Program-made: the position numbers and the translations under genes
Part shown: piece by piece, positions 16,012 through 26,045 of the stretch
Layout: the number at the start of each line of letters is the position of its first letter
Position numbering within the stretch: the first letter of the stretch is position 1
The notes under the pieces: model-generated
What the model was told of the DNA's origin: nothing
What the model saw: only the letters and a program-made list of their open reading frames with translations
Database searches by the model: none
DNA from: a virus
IMG/VR virus record: IMGVR_UViG_3300047462_000032
Location: 1 to 35,121 of that record
Strand: one strand, 5' to 3'
DNA length: 35,121 bases

Positions 16012-18806
16012 TGCCAAGCCAACAGTCAATGGACTTGAAAGTATCTGGTTTGTGGTTAAACCCAAGCCAGTTTGCGGAAGTACCGCCAGGTGCATTATCA
16101 CAAGCTGATAATGTAGTCATTGACCGTGAGTCTATTGCAACCAAAAGACGTGGATTTGCTTGGTATGGAAATGAACTTGGATCTGTTTCAACCAACCAAT
16201 TACTTCAATACAATAGCACACTACTTGCTCACACAAGTGATGGTACTCTTTGGTATGATAGTAATGGACAAGGTGATTGGATTGCTTATTCAGGAACTTA
16301 TACAGAACCATCTTCTATGGCTGGTTCACGTATTAGAGCTATTCAGGCAAATAAGTCTATCTTCTTTACAACCAATCAAGGTATCTTTGTAACAGACACA
16401 GTTACAAAGGCACCATTTTTGGCTGGTGCACCTCAGGGATATGGTGGTTCAGGAACAACTACTGGAAGTTCTGGTTGGATGGGAGACCAAACCAACGTTG
16501 CTTACCGTATTGTTTGGTTCTACACAGATCCATACCAAAGACAAATTTTAGGACCACCAAGTGAACGTGTTATTGTAACAAACAACACAGGTGCACCAAT
16601 TGCTACAGTTTCTATTACAGATACTGGTGCTGGATACACAAATGGAACTTATACAAGTGTTTCATTAACTGGAGGTTCAGGTTCTGGTGCAGTTGCAACC
16701 ATAGTGGTTGAGTTGAACATTGTTCAAGAAGTAATTATTACAAGTGCCGGAACTGGATACAGAATTAATGACACACTAACTGCAACCATTGCAGGTGGTG
16801 TTGGTTTCCAATGTGAAGTTGCAACATTAACTGGTGGCACTGTTAATGTAAACTTGAAGTTCTACATTCCACCTAACATTAATACAACTTGGGGTTATCA
16901 AGTTTACAGAAGTCCACAGACACTAGGTGTTACAGATGTTCCATTGGATGACTTGCAACTTTGTTATGAATCAAATCCAGCCAGTGCAGATATCACAAAT
17001 GGATACATTACATTTACTGATGTTGTTCCTGATGACCTACTTGGTGCTTACATCTACACAGCACCAGCCGTAGCAGGTGCAGATGGTATTTTGCAATCCT
17101 ATTACCGCCCACCATTTGCAGAACTTATTGCTCAGTATAAGACATATACGTTCTATGCAAATACAAGAACATTACAAACATTGCAAACTGAATCATTGGT
17201 TGCATCTGGACCAACACTTGGTATTCAAGTAGGTGATACCGTTACATTTACAGATTCAACAACAAGCACAAGTTTCACAATGACTGGTGTATCTTCAACT
17301 AGTCCAGGTAATGGTCAGTTTACAATCTATAGTACTGGCAACCCTGCACTTGATATTCAGAATACCTCACAGAGTTTAGTTAACCAAATTAACTTGGCTA
17401 CTGCAAATACGTTCTTAAGTGCCTACTACACAAGTGATTACAATACCCTACCTGGACAATTTATGTTCCAGAAGCGCACATTGGATGCAGGGTACTTCTA
17501 TATGAATAGTTCCCGTCAAACTTGTTGGTCTCCACAAGTACCAGCAAGTGGAACTTCCATTCAATCTACAAATGACACTTATGTCAATAGAATGTTCTAT
17601 AGCCAGGAATTGCAACCAGAAGCAGTCCCATTGCTTAACTACTTGGACATTGGTTCAGCAAACTTCCCAATTCAGGCAATGATCCCATTGCGTAATGGAT
17701 GTTTGTTCTTTAAGGAAGATGGTATCTTCCGTTTGTATGGACTAACAACTCCATTTACAATTATCCCATTGGATTTTAGTGCACGTATTACTGCACCAAA
17801 TAGCGCAGTAGTTTTGAATAACCTAGCGTTTGTGTTAACAGACCAAGGTGTTATTCAGTGTGATGAATCAGGTGCTGTGCAGATTTTATCCCGTCCAATT
17901 GAAAATGTACTAAATGAATATACGTCTCCAACGTTGTATCCAAATTTCCAGAACCTTTGTTTTGCAGTAGGATATAATGCTGACCGTAAGTACGTATTGA
18001 ATCTACCAACTCAATCTACAGATACATCTTGCACACAGCAATTTGTATGGAACCACATTACACAAACATGGACTCACTGGCTACTTAATACAACATGCGG
18101 AATCATTTCAGACAATGATGATAAAATGTACTTGGGTTCACCTTATGTCACAGGAATTGGTGGCTATGTACTACAGGAACGTAAATCATTTAATAGCGGT
18201 GATTACGTTGATCTGCAGTTTCCTGTAACAATTACAGGTTCAGTTTCAAATTACATTAATGTTAACTCAACTACTAACCTAGCGGTTGGTGATGTTATTG
18301 TTCAGTCTTCATTGCAACTACAAAGTGTGATTACCAATGTTGTAAGTGGTACTTCAATTCAAGTTGAAGATACAGGTCTACCTTGGGCAACTGGTCCTGC
18401 ATTAATTTACCAACCAATTAATACAGTAATCACAAGCATTCAACAGGATTGCAAAACTCCTGGCACATTGAAGCATTTTAGATCTGCTTCTTTCCTATTC
18501 AGTGAAACCACATTCAATTCTATTGATGTTACCTTCTTTAGTGATATGTCTGCAAGCCAGCAAACAAACACTTTAACTGCACAAGGTTCTTATGGATGGG
18601 GAACTTTTGCTTGGGGTGCTGTACCATGGGGTGGAGGTAATCCAGGTCAATCCCGTTTGTATACATTAGTCCCAAGAGGAAATGCAAGAGCAAACTGGAT
18701 CATCTATCAAATTCTAAATGATGATGCATTTACTGATTTGGCATTCAGTGGTGTTTCATTGACGTACACAACAAGCAGTGAACGTGAGGGTACAGTTAAT
18801 GGCTAA
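16011..18806 (+). CDS. Large tail (nozzle/stabilisation-like) protein
   Basis: A 931-aa protein. The N-terminus (GLWLNPSQFAEVPPGALSQADNVVIDRES, then KRRGFAWYG) matches the general pattern of podovirus tail tubular B/nozzle or stabilisation proteins, which begin with a P.GAL..A.N...R.....RRG segment before a beta-propeller-like body. Residues ~200-265 carry two GAGYTNGTY/GTGYRINDTL modules of a kind common in phage structural proteins. Repeated FxLxG, YYRPPFAELIAQYKTYTFYANT and WNHITQTWTHW segments fit propeller blades. It would form the distal tail tube that conducts DNA. The overlap with the preceding gene implies coupled translation. Confidence 0.75.
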   Translation: MPSQQSMDLKVSGLWLNPSQFAEVPPGALSQADNVVIDRESIATKRRGFAWYGNELGSVSTNQLLQYNSTLLAHTSDGTLWYDSNGQGDWIAYSGTYTEPSSMAGSRIRAIQANKSIFFTTNQGIFVTDTVTKAPFLAGAPQGYGGSGTTTGSSGWMGDQTNVAYRIVWFYTDPYQRQILGPPSERVIVTNNTGAPIATVSITDTGAGYTNGTYTSVSLTGGSGSGAVATIVVELNIVQEVIITSAGTGYRINDTLTATIAGGVGFQCEVATLTGGTVNVNLKFYIPPNINTTWGYQVYRSPQTLGVTDVPLDDLQLCYESNPASADITNGYITFTDVVPDDLLGAYIYTAPAVAGADGILQSYYRPPFAELIAQYKTYTFYANTRTLQTLQTESLVASGPTLGIQVGDTVTFTDSTTSTSFTMTGVSSTSPGNGQFTIYSTGNPALDIQNTSQSLVNQINLATANTFLSAYYTSDYNTLPGQFMFQKRTLDAGYFYMNSSRQTCWSPQVPASGTSIQSTNDTYVNRMFYSQELQPEAVPLLNYLDIGSANFPIQAMIPLRNGCLFFKEDGIFRLYGLTTPFTIIPLDFSARITAPNSAVVLNNLAFVLTDQGVIQCDESGAVQILSRPIENVLNEYTSPTLYPNFQNLCFAVGYNADRKYVLNLPTQSTDTSCTQQFVWNHITQTWTHWLLNTTCGIISDNDDKMYLGSPYVTGIGGYVLQERKSFNSGDYVDLQFPVTITGSVSNYINVNSTTNLAVGDVIVQSSLQLQSVITNVVSGTSIQVEDTGLPWATGPALIYQPINTVITSIQQDCKTPGTLKHFRSASFLFSETTFNSIDVTFFSDMSASQQTNTLTAQGSYGWGTFAWGAVPWGGGNPGQSRLYTLVPRGNARANWIIYQILNDDAFTDLAFSGVSLTYTTSSEREGTVNG

Positions 18807-19227
18807 CGCAAGTAATGCTCCAGATTACATCCGTATGGATGCAGGTCAAATTAAAAGTGTTGGTGATGTAGGAAACGTAATTGTTGGTCCACAAAATAAG
18901 TTTAATGAACAAGCATACTCTTTGTTCAATGGTGGATTGACAATGCAACAAAACGTTGCAGTCCCCTATACAACAATCACATTTAAGGTGCCAGGTGGTT
19001 ATAGTGATGGTGTAAGTGCAACGTTCAATGCATTTACCTTCCTTGCTACGTATACAGGTATTGAAGCAGTTTTGGTTGGTGCAATTTCAGATAACGCAGG
19101 GGGAGCAATACTAAAACCTGTATTTGTTACAAGTTGGACAGAGAGCAAACCAGGACAAATTACCGTAAATTATATCACTGGATTGACTGCAGGACACACT
19201 TATAGTGCAACTTTCCTTGCATTCTAA
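18799..19227 (+). CDS. Small virion-associated protein, unknown
   Basis: A 142-aa protein from the ATG at 18799, chosen because GAGGGT lies 9 bp upstream; an in-frame GTG at 18778 is also possible. It overlaps the end of the tail gene by 8 bp. The sequence is beta-rich, with a possible fibronectin/Ig-like C-terminal half (ILKPVFVTSWTESKPGQITVNYITGLTAGHTYSATFLAF), a pattern seen in many phage surface proteins. It is probably a tail or decoration component. No family is firmly recognised. Confidence 0.75.
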   Translation: MANASNAPDYIRMDAGQIKSVGDVGNVIVGPQNKFNEQAYSLFNGGLTMQQNVAVPYTTITFKVPGGYSDGVSATFNAFTFLATYTGIEAVLVGAISDNAGGAILKPVFVTSWTESKPGQITVNYITGLTAGHTYSATFLAF

Positions 19228-19230
19228 ATA
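19223..19230 (+). promoter_or_regulatory. Candidate gp55-type late promoter (TCTAAATA)
   Basis: The TAAATA begins at the stop codon of the preceding gene and ends 23 bp upstream of the TTG start at 19254, the first of the ejection-protein genes. Placement closely matches the other TAAATA sites. Confidence 0.4.
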
Positions 19231-19253
19231 TAGGGCTTAATTAGGGGATTATA

Positions 19254-21497
19254 TTGGCTTACGCATTACCAACAGCAGCACAAGAAGAAGAGGATAAGAG
19301 TCCTACTACCAGCGCAGGTGGTACGTCTGTTATTACCCCAACTTCTGCAACTCCACAAGCTGTTGTTCAATCAACAGGTGCTTCTGGTGTAGGTGCAGGT
19401 AAGTCCTCTCCAACAACAGGTCAGGCTGGTGCTACTCCTACTGGAGGTGGGACTGCAACAACTGGAACTGGTGAAGTATCTGAGAGCAAACCATCAAGTT
19501 CTGGGTTGTTTACTAACCTATCTGCTTATTTGAATGCAAACCCTAATGGTGGATCAGAAGTTGAGAAATTAGCGGCAGACCCTATTAATTCAGCCGTTTC
19601 TACTGGTAATACCGCCTTAAATGCATCAAATACCGGATTTAACAATGCAGTTAAATCAGGAACAGATACCTACAACCCAAATCTAGTCAATGGTTTTGTT
19701 CAGAACCCAAGTGGAACTTCAGCTGCCAATGTATCTAAACTTGAAACTCAATTAGCTGGAACATATAGTGGTCCTTCTTCCTTTGAGGGATCAGGTTATG
19801 GTACTTCAGCACAAACTGCAGTTCAAAATGCACAGCAACAAGCTCAGCTTGCTGGAACACAAGGTGGTCAGCAACAACTACTTGAAGAACAAAACGCCAA
19901 CAACCCATCTCAATACACACAGGGTGGTTTGCAACTAGACCAATTCCTTATGGGTGCATCACCAACTGCAACCAAGGCATTAAGTACTGCTGCTGGTTCT
20001 GCTCTACCACTAGCAAGTAATTTTGCAAAAGATACAACTGCAAATGATGCAAATGTAACAAAGGCACAAACCACAAGCGCAAATACAGGTGCTGATACCA
20101 AGCAAGATATTCTTAATGCAGAAAATACAATGCAGACAAATTTGACTAATCAGGCTAATGCTGATAAGACAAATGCAACCAACCAGTATAATGCATTGAA
20201 GACAGCATTAACAAGTGCTAACAATTGGGATCCAACTAAAATTAATACTGCTATCACTCCAGATAAGACAGCAGTAACCAATGCACAAAATACTGTTAAC
20301 CAATTGCAGAGTGAAATTGCAGCAGCACAGAAGGCTGGTTCAAATACAGTATCTACAACAAGAACAATTAACATTGGTAATGAGAGCGGACGTGGGGGTG
20401 GTAATAGGACCATTACAACTCAAATTCCTCTTGCCACAGCACAAGCTCAACTTGCAGCAGCACAAACAACATTAAACAATGCAAATGCAGCACTAACTAA
20501 GGTAGAGAATACACAACCTGGTGCTCTAACACCAGCACAGCTTAGCCAGCTTGGTATTACCAATCAGCAGTTCATTAACCTACTTGAATCAAACTATGCA
20601 AGTAAGGATGCAGGTGGAAAGGGAGTTGATTTAAGTTCATTCCTAACAGCACCTAACACAGCTGCCATTACACCATCTTCTATTGCAACGCAAGCAGATG
20701 TTGCAAACTGGAATGCACTAAATGCTGTTGTCCCTGGAACAAACACTCAGTTCCTTTCTGGTGCAACTGGTAATCCAACAATTAGTCCAGCTACATTTAA
20801 TGATGCATCTGCTACTACCACATTGGCTGCTCAAATCCAATCAAGTAGCCAAGCACAGAAGATTCTTTCTGCTGAACAAAGTGCAACTAAGGCAGCTGAA
20901 CAAACTACACAGAACGTTAGCGTTATTGGTGGAGTTGTTGCAGGTGCTGAACTTGGAGCACAAATTGGTTCTATTGTTCCTGGTATTGGAAACGTTATTG
21001 GTGCAGTAGTAGGTGGTATAGTAGGTGGTATTGTTGGTTTATTTGCCTGTTTTGAAGCAGGGACTCCAATCTTAATGGAAGACTGGACTTACAAAAATGT
21101 TGAAGACCTAAGACTTGGTGATATGACAATGATGGGTGGAATGGTAATGGGTTGTGGTCAGAATTACACCAATCAACTTTATTCCTACAAGCAGACTAAA
21201 CTTTCAGGTGAACACACAGTATTTGAAGATGGTGTTTGGATGAAGGTTTCTGATAGCAAGCATGCGGAATTGCTTGATACAGATCACCTAGTGGTTGTCT
21301 ATCCAATTGTTACAGAAAAACACATACTGGTTACATCTACGTTTGTTTCTGCTGATTTAGTAGAAGTAGAAGATCCACACTGGGAATTATCACAGGAACA
21401 GAGATTGTTTGCGTTAAATAATGCAATAGAACGCAATAACAAAATTACGGAAGCATGGAATCAGATCCAAGCAATGAATTACAGCAAGGTAGGATAA
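19254..21497 (+). CDS. Internal virion (ejection) protein with C-terminal Hint domain
   Basis: A 747-aa protein with a TTG start behind AGGGGAT; there is no closer ATG. Residues 1-590 are Gln/Ala/Asn/Thr-rich, helical and low in charge, as in podovirus ejection proteins, and end in a glycine-zipper membrane-active stretch (GAQIGSIVPGIGNVIGAVVGG, then IVGGIVGLFA). Directly after it, Cys599 opens a Hint (Hedgehog/intein) domain: CFEAGTPILMEDWTYKNVEDLRLGD (block A), then LSGEHTVFEDGVWM with His654 as the block B histidine, then HLVVVYPIVTEKHILVTSTFVSADLVEVED. No C-terminal HN and nucleophile extein junction is seen, so Hedgehog-type cleavage or ligation at Cys599, not protein splicing, is the likelier chemistry. 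Such a domain could release or modify the membrane-active part. Confidence 0.82.
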   Translation: MAYALPTAAQEEEDKSPTTSAGGTSVITPTSATPQAVVQSTGASGVGAGKSSPTTGQAGATPTGGGTATTGTGEVSESKPSSSGLFTNLSAYLNANPNGGSEVEKLAADPINSAVSTGNTALNASNTGFNNAVKSGTDTYNPNLVNGFVQNPSGTSAANVSKLETQLAGTYSGPSSFEGSGYGTSAQTAVQNAQQQAQLAGTQGGQQQLLEEQNANNPSQYTQGGLQLDQFLMGASPTATKALSTAAGSALPLASNFAKDTTANDANVTKAQTTSANTGADTKQDILNAENTMQTNLTNQANADKTNATNQYNALKTALTSANNWDPTKINTAITPDKTAVTNAQNTVNQLQSEIAAAQKAGSNTVSTTRTINIGNESGRGGGNRTITTQIPLATAQAQLAAAQTTLNNANAALTKVENTQPGALTPAQLSQLGITNQQFINLLESNYASKDAGGKGVDLSSFLTAPNTAAITPSSIATQADVANWNALNAVVPGTNTQFLSGATGNPTISPATFNDASATTTLAAQIQSSSQAQKILSAEQSATKAAEQTTQNVSVIGGVVAGAELGAQIGSIVPGIGNVIGAVVGGIVGGIVGLFACFEAGTPILMEDWTYKNVEDLRLGDMTMMGGMVMGCGQNYTNQLYSYKQTKLSGEHTVFEDGVWMKVSDSKHAELLDTDHLVVVYPIVTEKHILVTSTFVSADLVEVEDPHWELSQEQRLFALNNAIERNNKITEAWNQIQAMNYSKVG

Positions 21498-21498
21498 A

Positions 21499-22788
21499 AT
21501 GGAAAACATAAAATTGCCAAAGGAAAAGATGCCAACTAGCCCAAAGAACATCAGAGGACTACCAAAGTTTGATGATGGTACTACTGGCGGAACTAACTTT
21601 ACCGCTCTTGGTAATACACTAGGTGGTATTGGTGTATCCAACCTGCTTGGTGCTTCAGGTGTTACATCTGCTACTGCTAATGCAAATTCAGGTGGTGAGT
21701 ATGGAACTGTAAACTCTGATGCACAAACTGCAATGTCTATGTTACAGAATGCAGTTGACCCACAACTTGCAAGTTTGATTCCTCAGTTAAGTCAGCAAGT
21801 CCAACAAGGAACAATGACACCAGCACAAGCTCAGGCTGCTATTCAGCAAAAGAGTGCAATGCTTGGTATTCAGGTAAGTCCATCCTTAATGCAGGCACAA
21901 ACTGCTGCATTGAATGGGTTGCAACAAATTGCAACCCAAGGTGGATTGACAGCAACTGATAGAGCACAACTTCAGGACATTAACAATCAAGTCAATAGCC
22001 AGAATGCTGCACGTCAGGGTGCTATTCAGCAACAAATGCAATCACAAGGTATTGGTGGTTCAGGTGCTGATATTGCTCAGAGATTGGCTGCTGGACAAAC
22101 AGCAAATGAAACAGCTGGTCAGAATGCAGTTCAAGTAGGTGCTAATGCACAGCAACGTGCATTGCAGGCACTTCAATCTTCAGGACAACTTGGTGGTCAG
22201 ATCCAAGGGGAGCAGTTTGGTGAACAAGCACAACAAGCACAGGCACAAGATGCTATCAACCAATTTAATGCACAGAACCAACAACAAGCTAGCCTAACTA
22301 ATGCTGCTAATGCACAAAATGCAAATACACAGAACTTCCAGATGGCTAACCAAATTGCTGGAACCAATACTGGTATTCAGAACCAACAGGCAATGATGCC
22401 ATTGACTACAGCTGAGACACAATCTCAATTGAATACTGCTGCTGGTGCTGCTGCTGGTTCAACCGCTGCTGGAACAGGAAAGAACTTGACACAAATTGGT
22501 CAGAACATTTCTGGTACTTCACAACAAACCGCAAATAGCCTAACAGGTAATAGCGGACTTGGAAGTTTAATTGGTCAAGGAATTGGTGCAGCTGCAAACT
22601 ATTTTAGTGAAGGTACGCCAGATGATATGGATTCAATGCTTGAGAAGCTATCAGGCATTAAATATAAGTATAAGGCTCCTACACCAAAGAGTGAGGGTGC
22701 CAAGAAAGACGCATCATCTGAAGAACATGGTGCAATTGTAGATTGCTTACGTAATTTACATGGACGTGTTAAAGGACTAGAGGCTTAA
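21499..22788 (+). CDS. Probable ejection (internal virion) protein
   Basis: A 429-aa protein starting one base after the Hint-protein stop. It is extremely rich in Gln, Ala and Asn, with long helical stretches (residues 70-330), Gly/Ser-rich turns and almost no Cys, Trp or His, as in DNA-ejection proteins that unfold to cross the cell envelope. The C-terminal end has MLEKLSGIKYKYKAP, like the L..L..Y.Y.Y motif seen at the ends of some phage tail or ejection proteins, then a charged tail. Near the N-terminus it carries KFDDGT, a short motif repeated in the next protein. Confidence 0.7.
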   Translation: MENIKLPKEKMPTSPKNIRGLPKFDDGTTGGTNFTALGNTLGGIGVSNLLGASGVTSATANANSGGEYGTVNSDAQTAMSMLQNAVDPQLASLIPQLSQQVQQGTMTPAQAQAAIQQKSAMLGIQVSPSLMQAQTAALNGLQQIATQGGLTATDRAQLQDINNQVNSQNAARQGAIQQQMQSQGIGGSGADIAQRLAAGQTANETAGQNAVQVGANAQQRALQALQSSGQLGGQIQGEQFGEQAQQAQAQDAINQFNAQNQQQASLTNAANAQNANTQNFQMANQIAGTNTGIQNQQAMMPLTTAETQSQLNTAAGAAAGSTAAGTGKNLTQIGQNISGTSQQTANSLTGNSGLGSLIGQGIGAAANYFSEGTPDDMDSMLEKLSGIKYKYKAPTPKSEGAKKDASSEEHGAIVDCLRNLHGRVKGLEA

Positions 22789-22789
22789 T

Positions 22790-24862
22790 ATGACACAACT
22801 TCAAGTAGGACAGAAAATTCCAGAGCAACTAAATCAGCCTGCTCCACCACCAAAATCTCCACAAATTGCAAAGTTTGCTGCAGGGAAGGACCTACCTACC
22901 CCTCCATCACAACTTGTTGCTTATTTTGTTCAGAAATTTGGTGTTAACCGCAAAGCTGCTGTCCTTGCCTATCAAGAAATGGCACGTAGACTTGCTGCAC
23001 AGAACATTGACATCACAACAATGCAACCAGCACAGATTGCACAGATTATTACCCTTGTTGCTCAACATCCAAAGGTAGCCGGTCAACAACAAACCCCTAT
23101 GCCTAATATGCCACAACAGGGTAATCCTCAATCTATGCAGCCATCACAAATGCCTCATGCTGAGGGTGGGATGACATTGCCTGCTGGTAGATCAGTTGTA
23201 GGTGATCCACACCCAAGTTCTCCAAATAAGCCAAATCCAGAGATTATCCATAATCCTACTGGTGCACCAGTTTCTGTTACACCAATTCATCCAAGTAAGG
23301 AACAGATGAAGAGGTTTGCAGCTGGGACTCCAATTATGGCTCATCCAATTACTCAGCCTGTACGTGAGCCAGTTAATATGAATACTCCACCTGCAACCGG
23401 TGTGTCTGTTGGTCAGCCAGTTCAGCCAACTCCTATTACTCAACCAGTTCCAGTACCACATTATGGTGGTGAGAACCGCTATTCAGTTGGTCAACCTCCA
23501 CGTGCAATTCAAAGATTTGATGATGGTACCCCTCCAGATCAAATGGATCCAATTGAGGTTACAGGAAATGCAGAAGCACCAGTTGCAACCCCAACCAGTG
23601 TTACAACCCCACATTCATCTGATACAGAGATGGCTGTTAATGAAGCACTTGCTAAACAAATTCTTGGTCATTTTGGACCAGATGCAGTTTCTGCCGCTTA
23701 TGATAAGCTAAAGAATTCCTCATTGGATATGCAACCAGGAATGGTTCAAGGTGCAACTCCAGAGGCTGCTGCTCAATTCCAAACTGCTCAATATAACCGC
23801 AACAAGGACCTAACAACTGGTCTGTTGACTGCACAGCAGAAGGGATTGACAGATGCTGGTGCATTAAGTAATTCACTAGCTGGTGCAAATCAGCAACAAG
23901 AAACACATGACCTTGATGCTACTAAGAAGAAGAATGATTTAATCATTCAGCAATTGAATACAGATCAACAAAAGAAGTTAATGGATCCAAACAATCCAGT
24001 TAATGTAGTTGTCCGTGAGTCATTAAAGAAACTTGGTTTTGTTGTTCCAAACAATGCAAATGCACTAGACCTTCAAAGTCTAACTGCAATGAACAAAGAA
24101 GCAAATGATGTTGTTAACTCAGTTATCAATGCACATGCAAATCAAACAAATGCAGCTGCTTCTGCTCAAACTGCTGCAACTGGTCAGCAAAATGAGAACT
24201 TCATTGAAGGGGTGGCAAAAAATAATCCAAATTATGCAGTTGAAGGCAAGGGAATTGCTCCATCACCTGCAGCCAGGGCTGGTGCTCCAGATTGGGCAGC
24301 TGATGTTAAGAAGTCTCAAGATTTCATTGAAGAACAAACTAGCAAAAATGACCAACTTATTGACCAAGCAATTCAAGCTACAAAACACGCAACTTACTCA
24401 GGTCCACTTGGTGGCTATGTTGCAAAACTACCTGATGGAACAACTCAAAGCCTTCAGAAGTTGTATGATACATTAGGTGTTCAGCAAATTGCTTCAGCTG
24501 TTAATGCTGTTGGTGGAAGTGCTGTAACACGTAGTCCAACAATGGATCAAAAGTTCTTGAATACTGGTCCACAAGTAACTGATGGCAGAAATGTCAATCT
24601 TGAGAACTTAGTACGTCTTAAAATTGCAGCTGAGAAGAATAAGTTGTATGCACAAGAGAAGGTAAAGTATGCATCAGAACATCCAGATGACTGGACTGGT
24701 AAGGGATTTACAGCAGACTTCCAATCAAAGCACCCAACAGTCAAAGCATTCTATGAACCAAAGAGTGGTAAGGTAGCATTAGCAACAGATCCAGAGAGTG
24801 CAAAGGCAGCAATTAAGGCTGGTTATGTCCCAGCAGATAATGGTTTGGGATTGGTTAAGTAA
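22790..24862 (+). CDS. Large probable ejection (internal virion) protein
   Basis: A 690-aa protein, one base after the previous stop (TAATATG). Residues 1-250 are Pro/Gln-rich, probably disordered, and contain several F-x-x-G short motifs: KFAAGKD, AEGGMTLPAG, RFAAGTP and RFDDGTP. From residue ~270 the protein is helical and rich in Gln/Ala/Asn/Lys (EALAKQILGHFGPDAVSAAYDKL, with long QTAQYNRNKDLT-like coils). No lysozyme or transglycosylase motif was found. Position among the ejection-type genes and composition support an internal virion protein that helps DNA cross the envelope. Confidence 0.7.
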   Translation: MTQLQVGQKIPEQLNQPAPPPKSPQIAKFAAGKDLPTPPSQLVAYFVQKFGVNRKAAVLAYQEMARRLAAQNIDITTMQPAQIAQIITLVAQHPKVAGQQQTPMPNMPQQGNPQSMQPSQMPHAEGGMTLPAGRSVVGDPHPSSPNKPNPEIIHNPTGAPVSVTPIHPSKEQMKRFAAGTPIMAHPITQPVREPVNMNTPPATGVSVGQPVQPTPITQPVPVPHYGGENRYSVGQPPRAIQRFDDGTPPDQMDPIEVTGNAEAPVATPTSVTTPHSSDTEMAVNEALAKQILGHFGPDAVSAAYDKLKNSSLDMQPGMVQGATPEAAAQFQTAQYNRNKDLTTGLLTAQQKGLTDAGALSNSLAGANQQQETHDLDATKKKNDLIIQQLNTDQQKKLMDPNNPVNVVVRESLKKLGFVVPNNANALDLQSLTAMNKEANDVVNSVINAHANQTNAAASAQTAATGQQNENFIEGVAKNNPNYAVEGKGIAPSPAARAGAPDWAADVKKSQDFIEEQTSKNDQLIDQAIQATKHATYSGPLGGYVAKLPDGTTQSLQKLYDTLGVQQIASAVNAVGGSAVTRSPTMDQKFLNTGPQVTDGRNVNLENLVRLKIAAEKNKLYAQEKVKYASEHPDDWTGKGFTADFQSKHPTVKAFYEPKSGKVALATDPESAKAAIKAGYVPADNGLGLVK

Positions 24863-24871
24863 GGAATATAA

Positions 24872-26014
24872 ATGGCACTAATTGTAAATGGATTACCAGT
24901 AGACCCAGACAAGTTTGCATCTGATAACGCTCAGGCTGCTCCTTCCAAACCTACACCATCAGAGGATGATGGTCCTGGTGCTGCAATGACATTTTTGCGT
25001 GAATATGGTAATGCAATCCCAGGAGTGAACTTACTAAGGGCTGGTGTTGAAAAGGCAACTGGTAATAGCAATAGCATTGCTGATATTGAAGCAGCAGAAG
25101 AACATGAAGCTGCTACTGGAAAGTATAATCATCCACTTGCTGGTAGTTTGGGTGAAGTAGCTGGTAATGTTGCTACGGTTGCTGCTGGTGCTGGTGCAGG
25201 TGGACTTGCTGCTAAGGCATTGGGTTCTGCATCTAAGGTAACGCCACTTTGGCAAGGACTATCAAGAGTTGTTGGTGCTGGTGGTGGAGGGGCAGCATCT
25301 GCTGAGCAAGAAGGTAAGGACCCAGCAACTGGTGCAATGTGGGCAATGGCTGGTCAAGGTTTGGGTGAGGTAGCAGCACCTGTTGCAAAATATGTGATTG
25401 GTAAAGGTGTGCAAATGGCAGATAAGATGGCATCTACATCTGCAAAGGCAGATCAAGCTGCACAAACCGTTGAAGATTTGCAAGGTAAAAATCTACAAGA
25501 CGTAGCATCTAATGCACCACGCCCAGCAACTAAACCACGCGTTAATGCAATGGGTGAAATTCCTGATACAGTAATTGATATCTCAGATAATCCTGATGCA
25601 ATGAGAGAACTTGGTATTGCAAAGCAATTAGCAGATAACCCAATGTTTGCTGCTATGGCTAAACAATCTGCTGAAAAAGCAGTTGATGCTGCCACAAAGG
25701 CAAGACAATCTGCTAGCTCTGCAGGTAGAGATGTGGTGGGTTCTATAATTGGTAGTGGAATTGGTACTGCTATTGGTGGTCCTGTGGGTACTGCTCTGGG
25801 TGGTGCTGGTGGATACATAGCAGGTCATTATGCACCTGAAATACTCTCTGGTGCAGCAAAGGGAGCTAATGCCATTTCACCCGCATTTGCTGGGTCAAAG
25901 AATATGTTTGGTGGACTTGCAGAATCTTTGAACCAAACACCAGCAGATGCTGATCAAGAGCGTATCAATGAATTTATAGATCAATCAAGTAATCCAGCTG
26001 CACGTCAACAATAA
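24872..26014 (+). CDS. Probable ejection protein with membrane-active glycine zippers
   Basis: A 380-aa Ala/Gly-rich protein closing the structural block, 9 bp after the preceding stop with AAGGA upstream. It has two Gly/Ala-rich, membrane-inserting-type stretches: residues ~85-115 (GEVAGNVATVAAGAGAGGLA) and ~285-320 (GSIIGSGIGTAIGGPVGTAL). Helical charged segments lie between them. This composition is typical of small ejection proteins that form a pore in the inner membrane. The gene is followed by the promoter/palindrome region at 26018. Confidence 0.7.
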   Translation: MALIVNGLPVDPDKFASDNAQAAPSKPTPSEDDGPGAAMTFLREYGNAIPGVNLLRAGVEKATGNSNSIADIEAAEEHEAATGKYNHPLAGSLGEVAGNVATVAAGAGAGGLAAKALGSASKVTPLWQGLSRVVGAGGGGAASAEQEGKDPATGAMWAMAGQGLGEVAAPVAKYVIGKGVQMADKMASTSAKADQAAQTVEDLQGKNLQDVASNAPRPATKPRVNAMGEIPDTVIDISDNPDAMRELGIAKQLADNPMFAAMAKQSAEKAVDAATKARQSASSAGRDVVGSIIGSGIGTAIGGPVGTALGGAGGYIAGHYAPEILSGAAKGANAISPAFAGSKNMFGGLAESLNQTPADADQERINEFIDQSSNPAARQQ

Positions 26015-26017
26015 CCC

Positions 26018-26045
26018 TTGACTTAAATACACCAAACCTTATACT
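26018..26045 (+). promoter_or_regulatory. Strong sigma-70-type promoter for the accessory operon
   Basis: TTGACT (26018-26023), a 16-bp spacer and TATACT (26040-26045). The same hexamers and spacing occur at 30110-30137. It begins 3 bp after the last ejection-gene stop and is directed at the epimerase and the following small genes. Confidence 0.75.
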
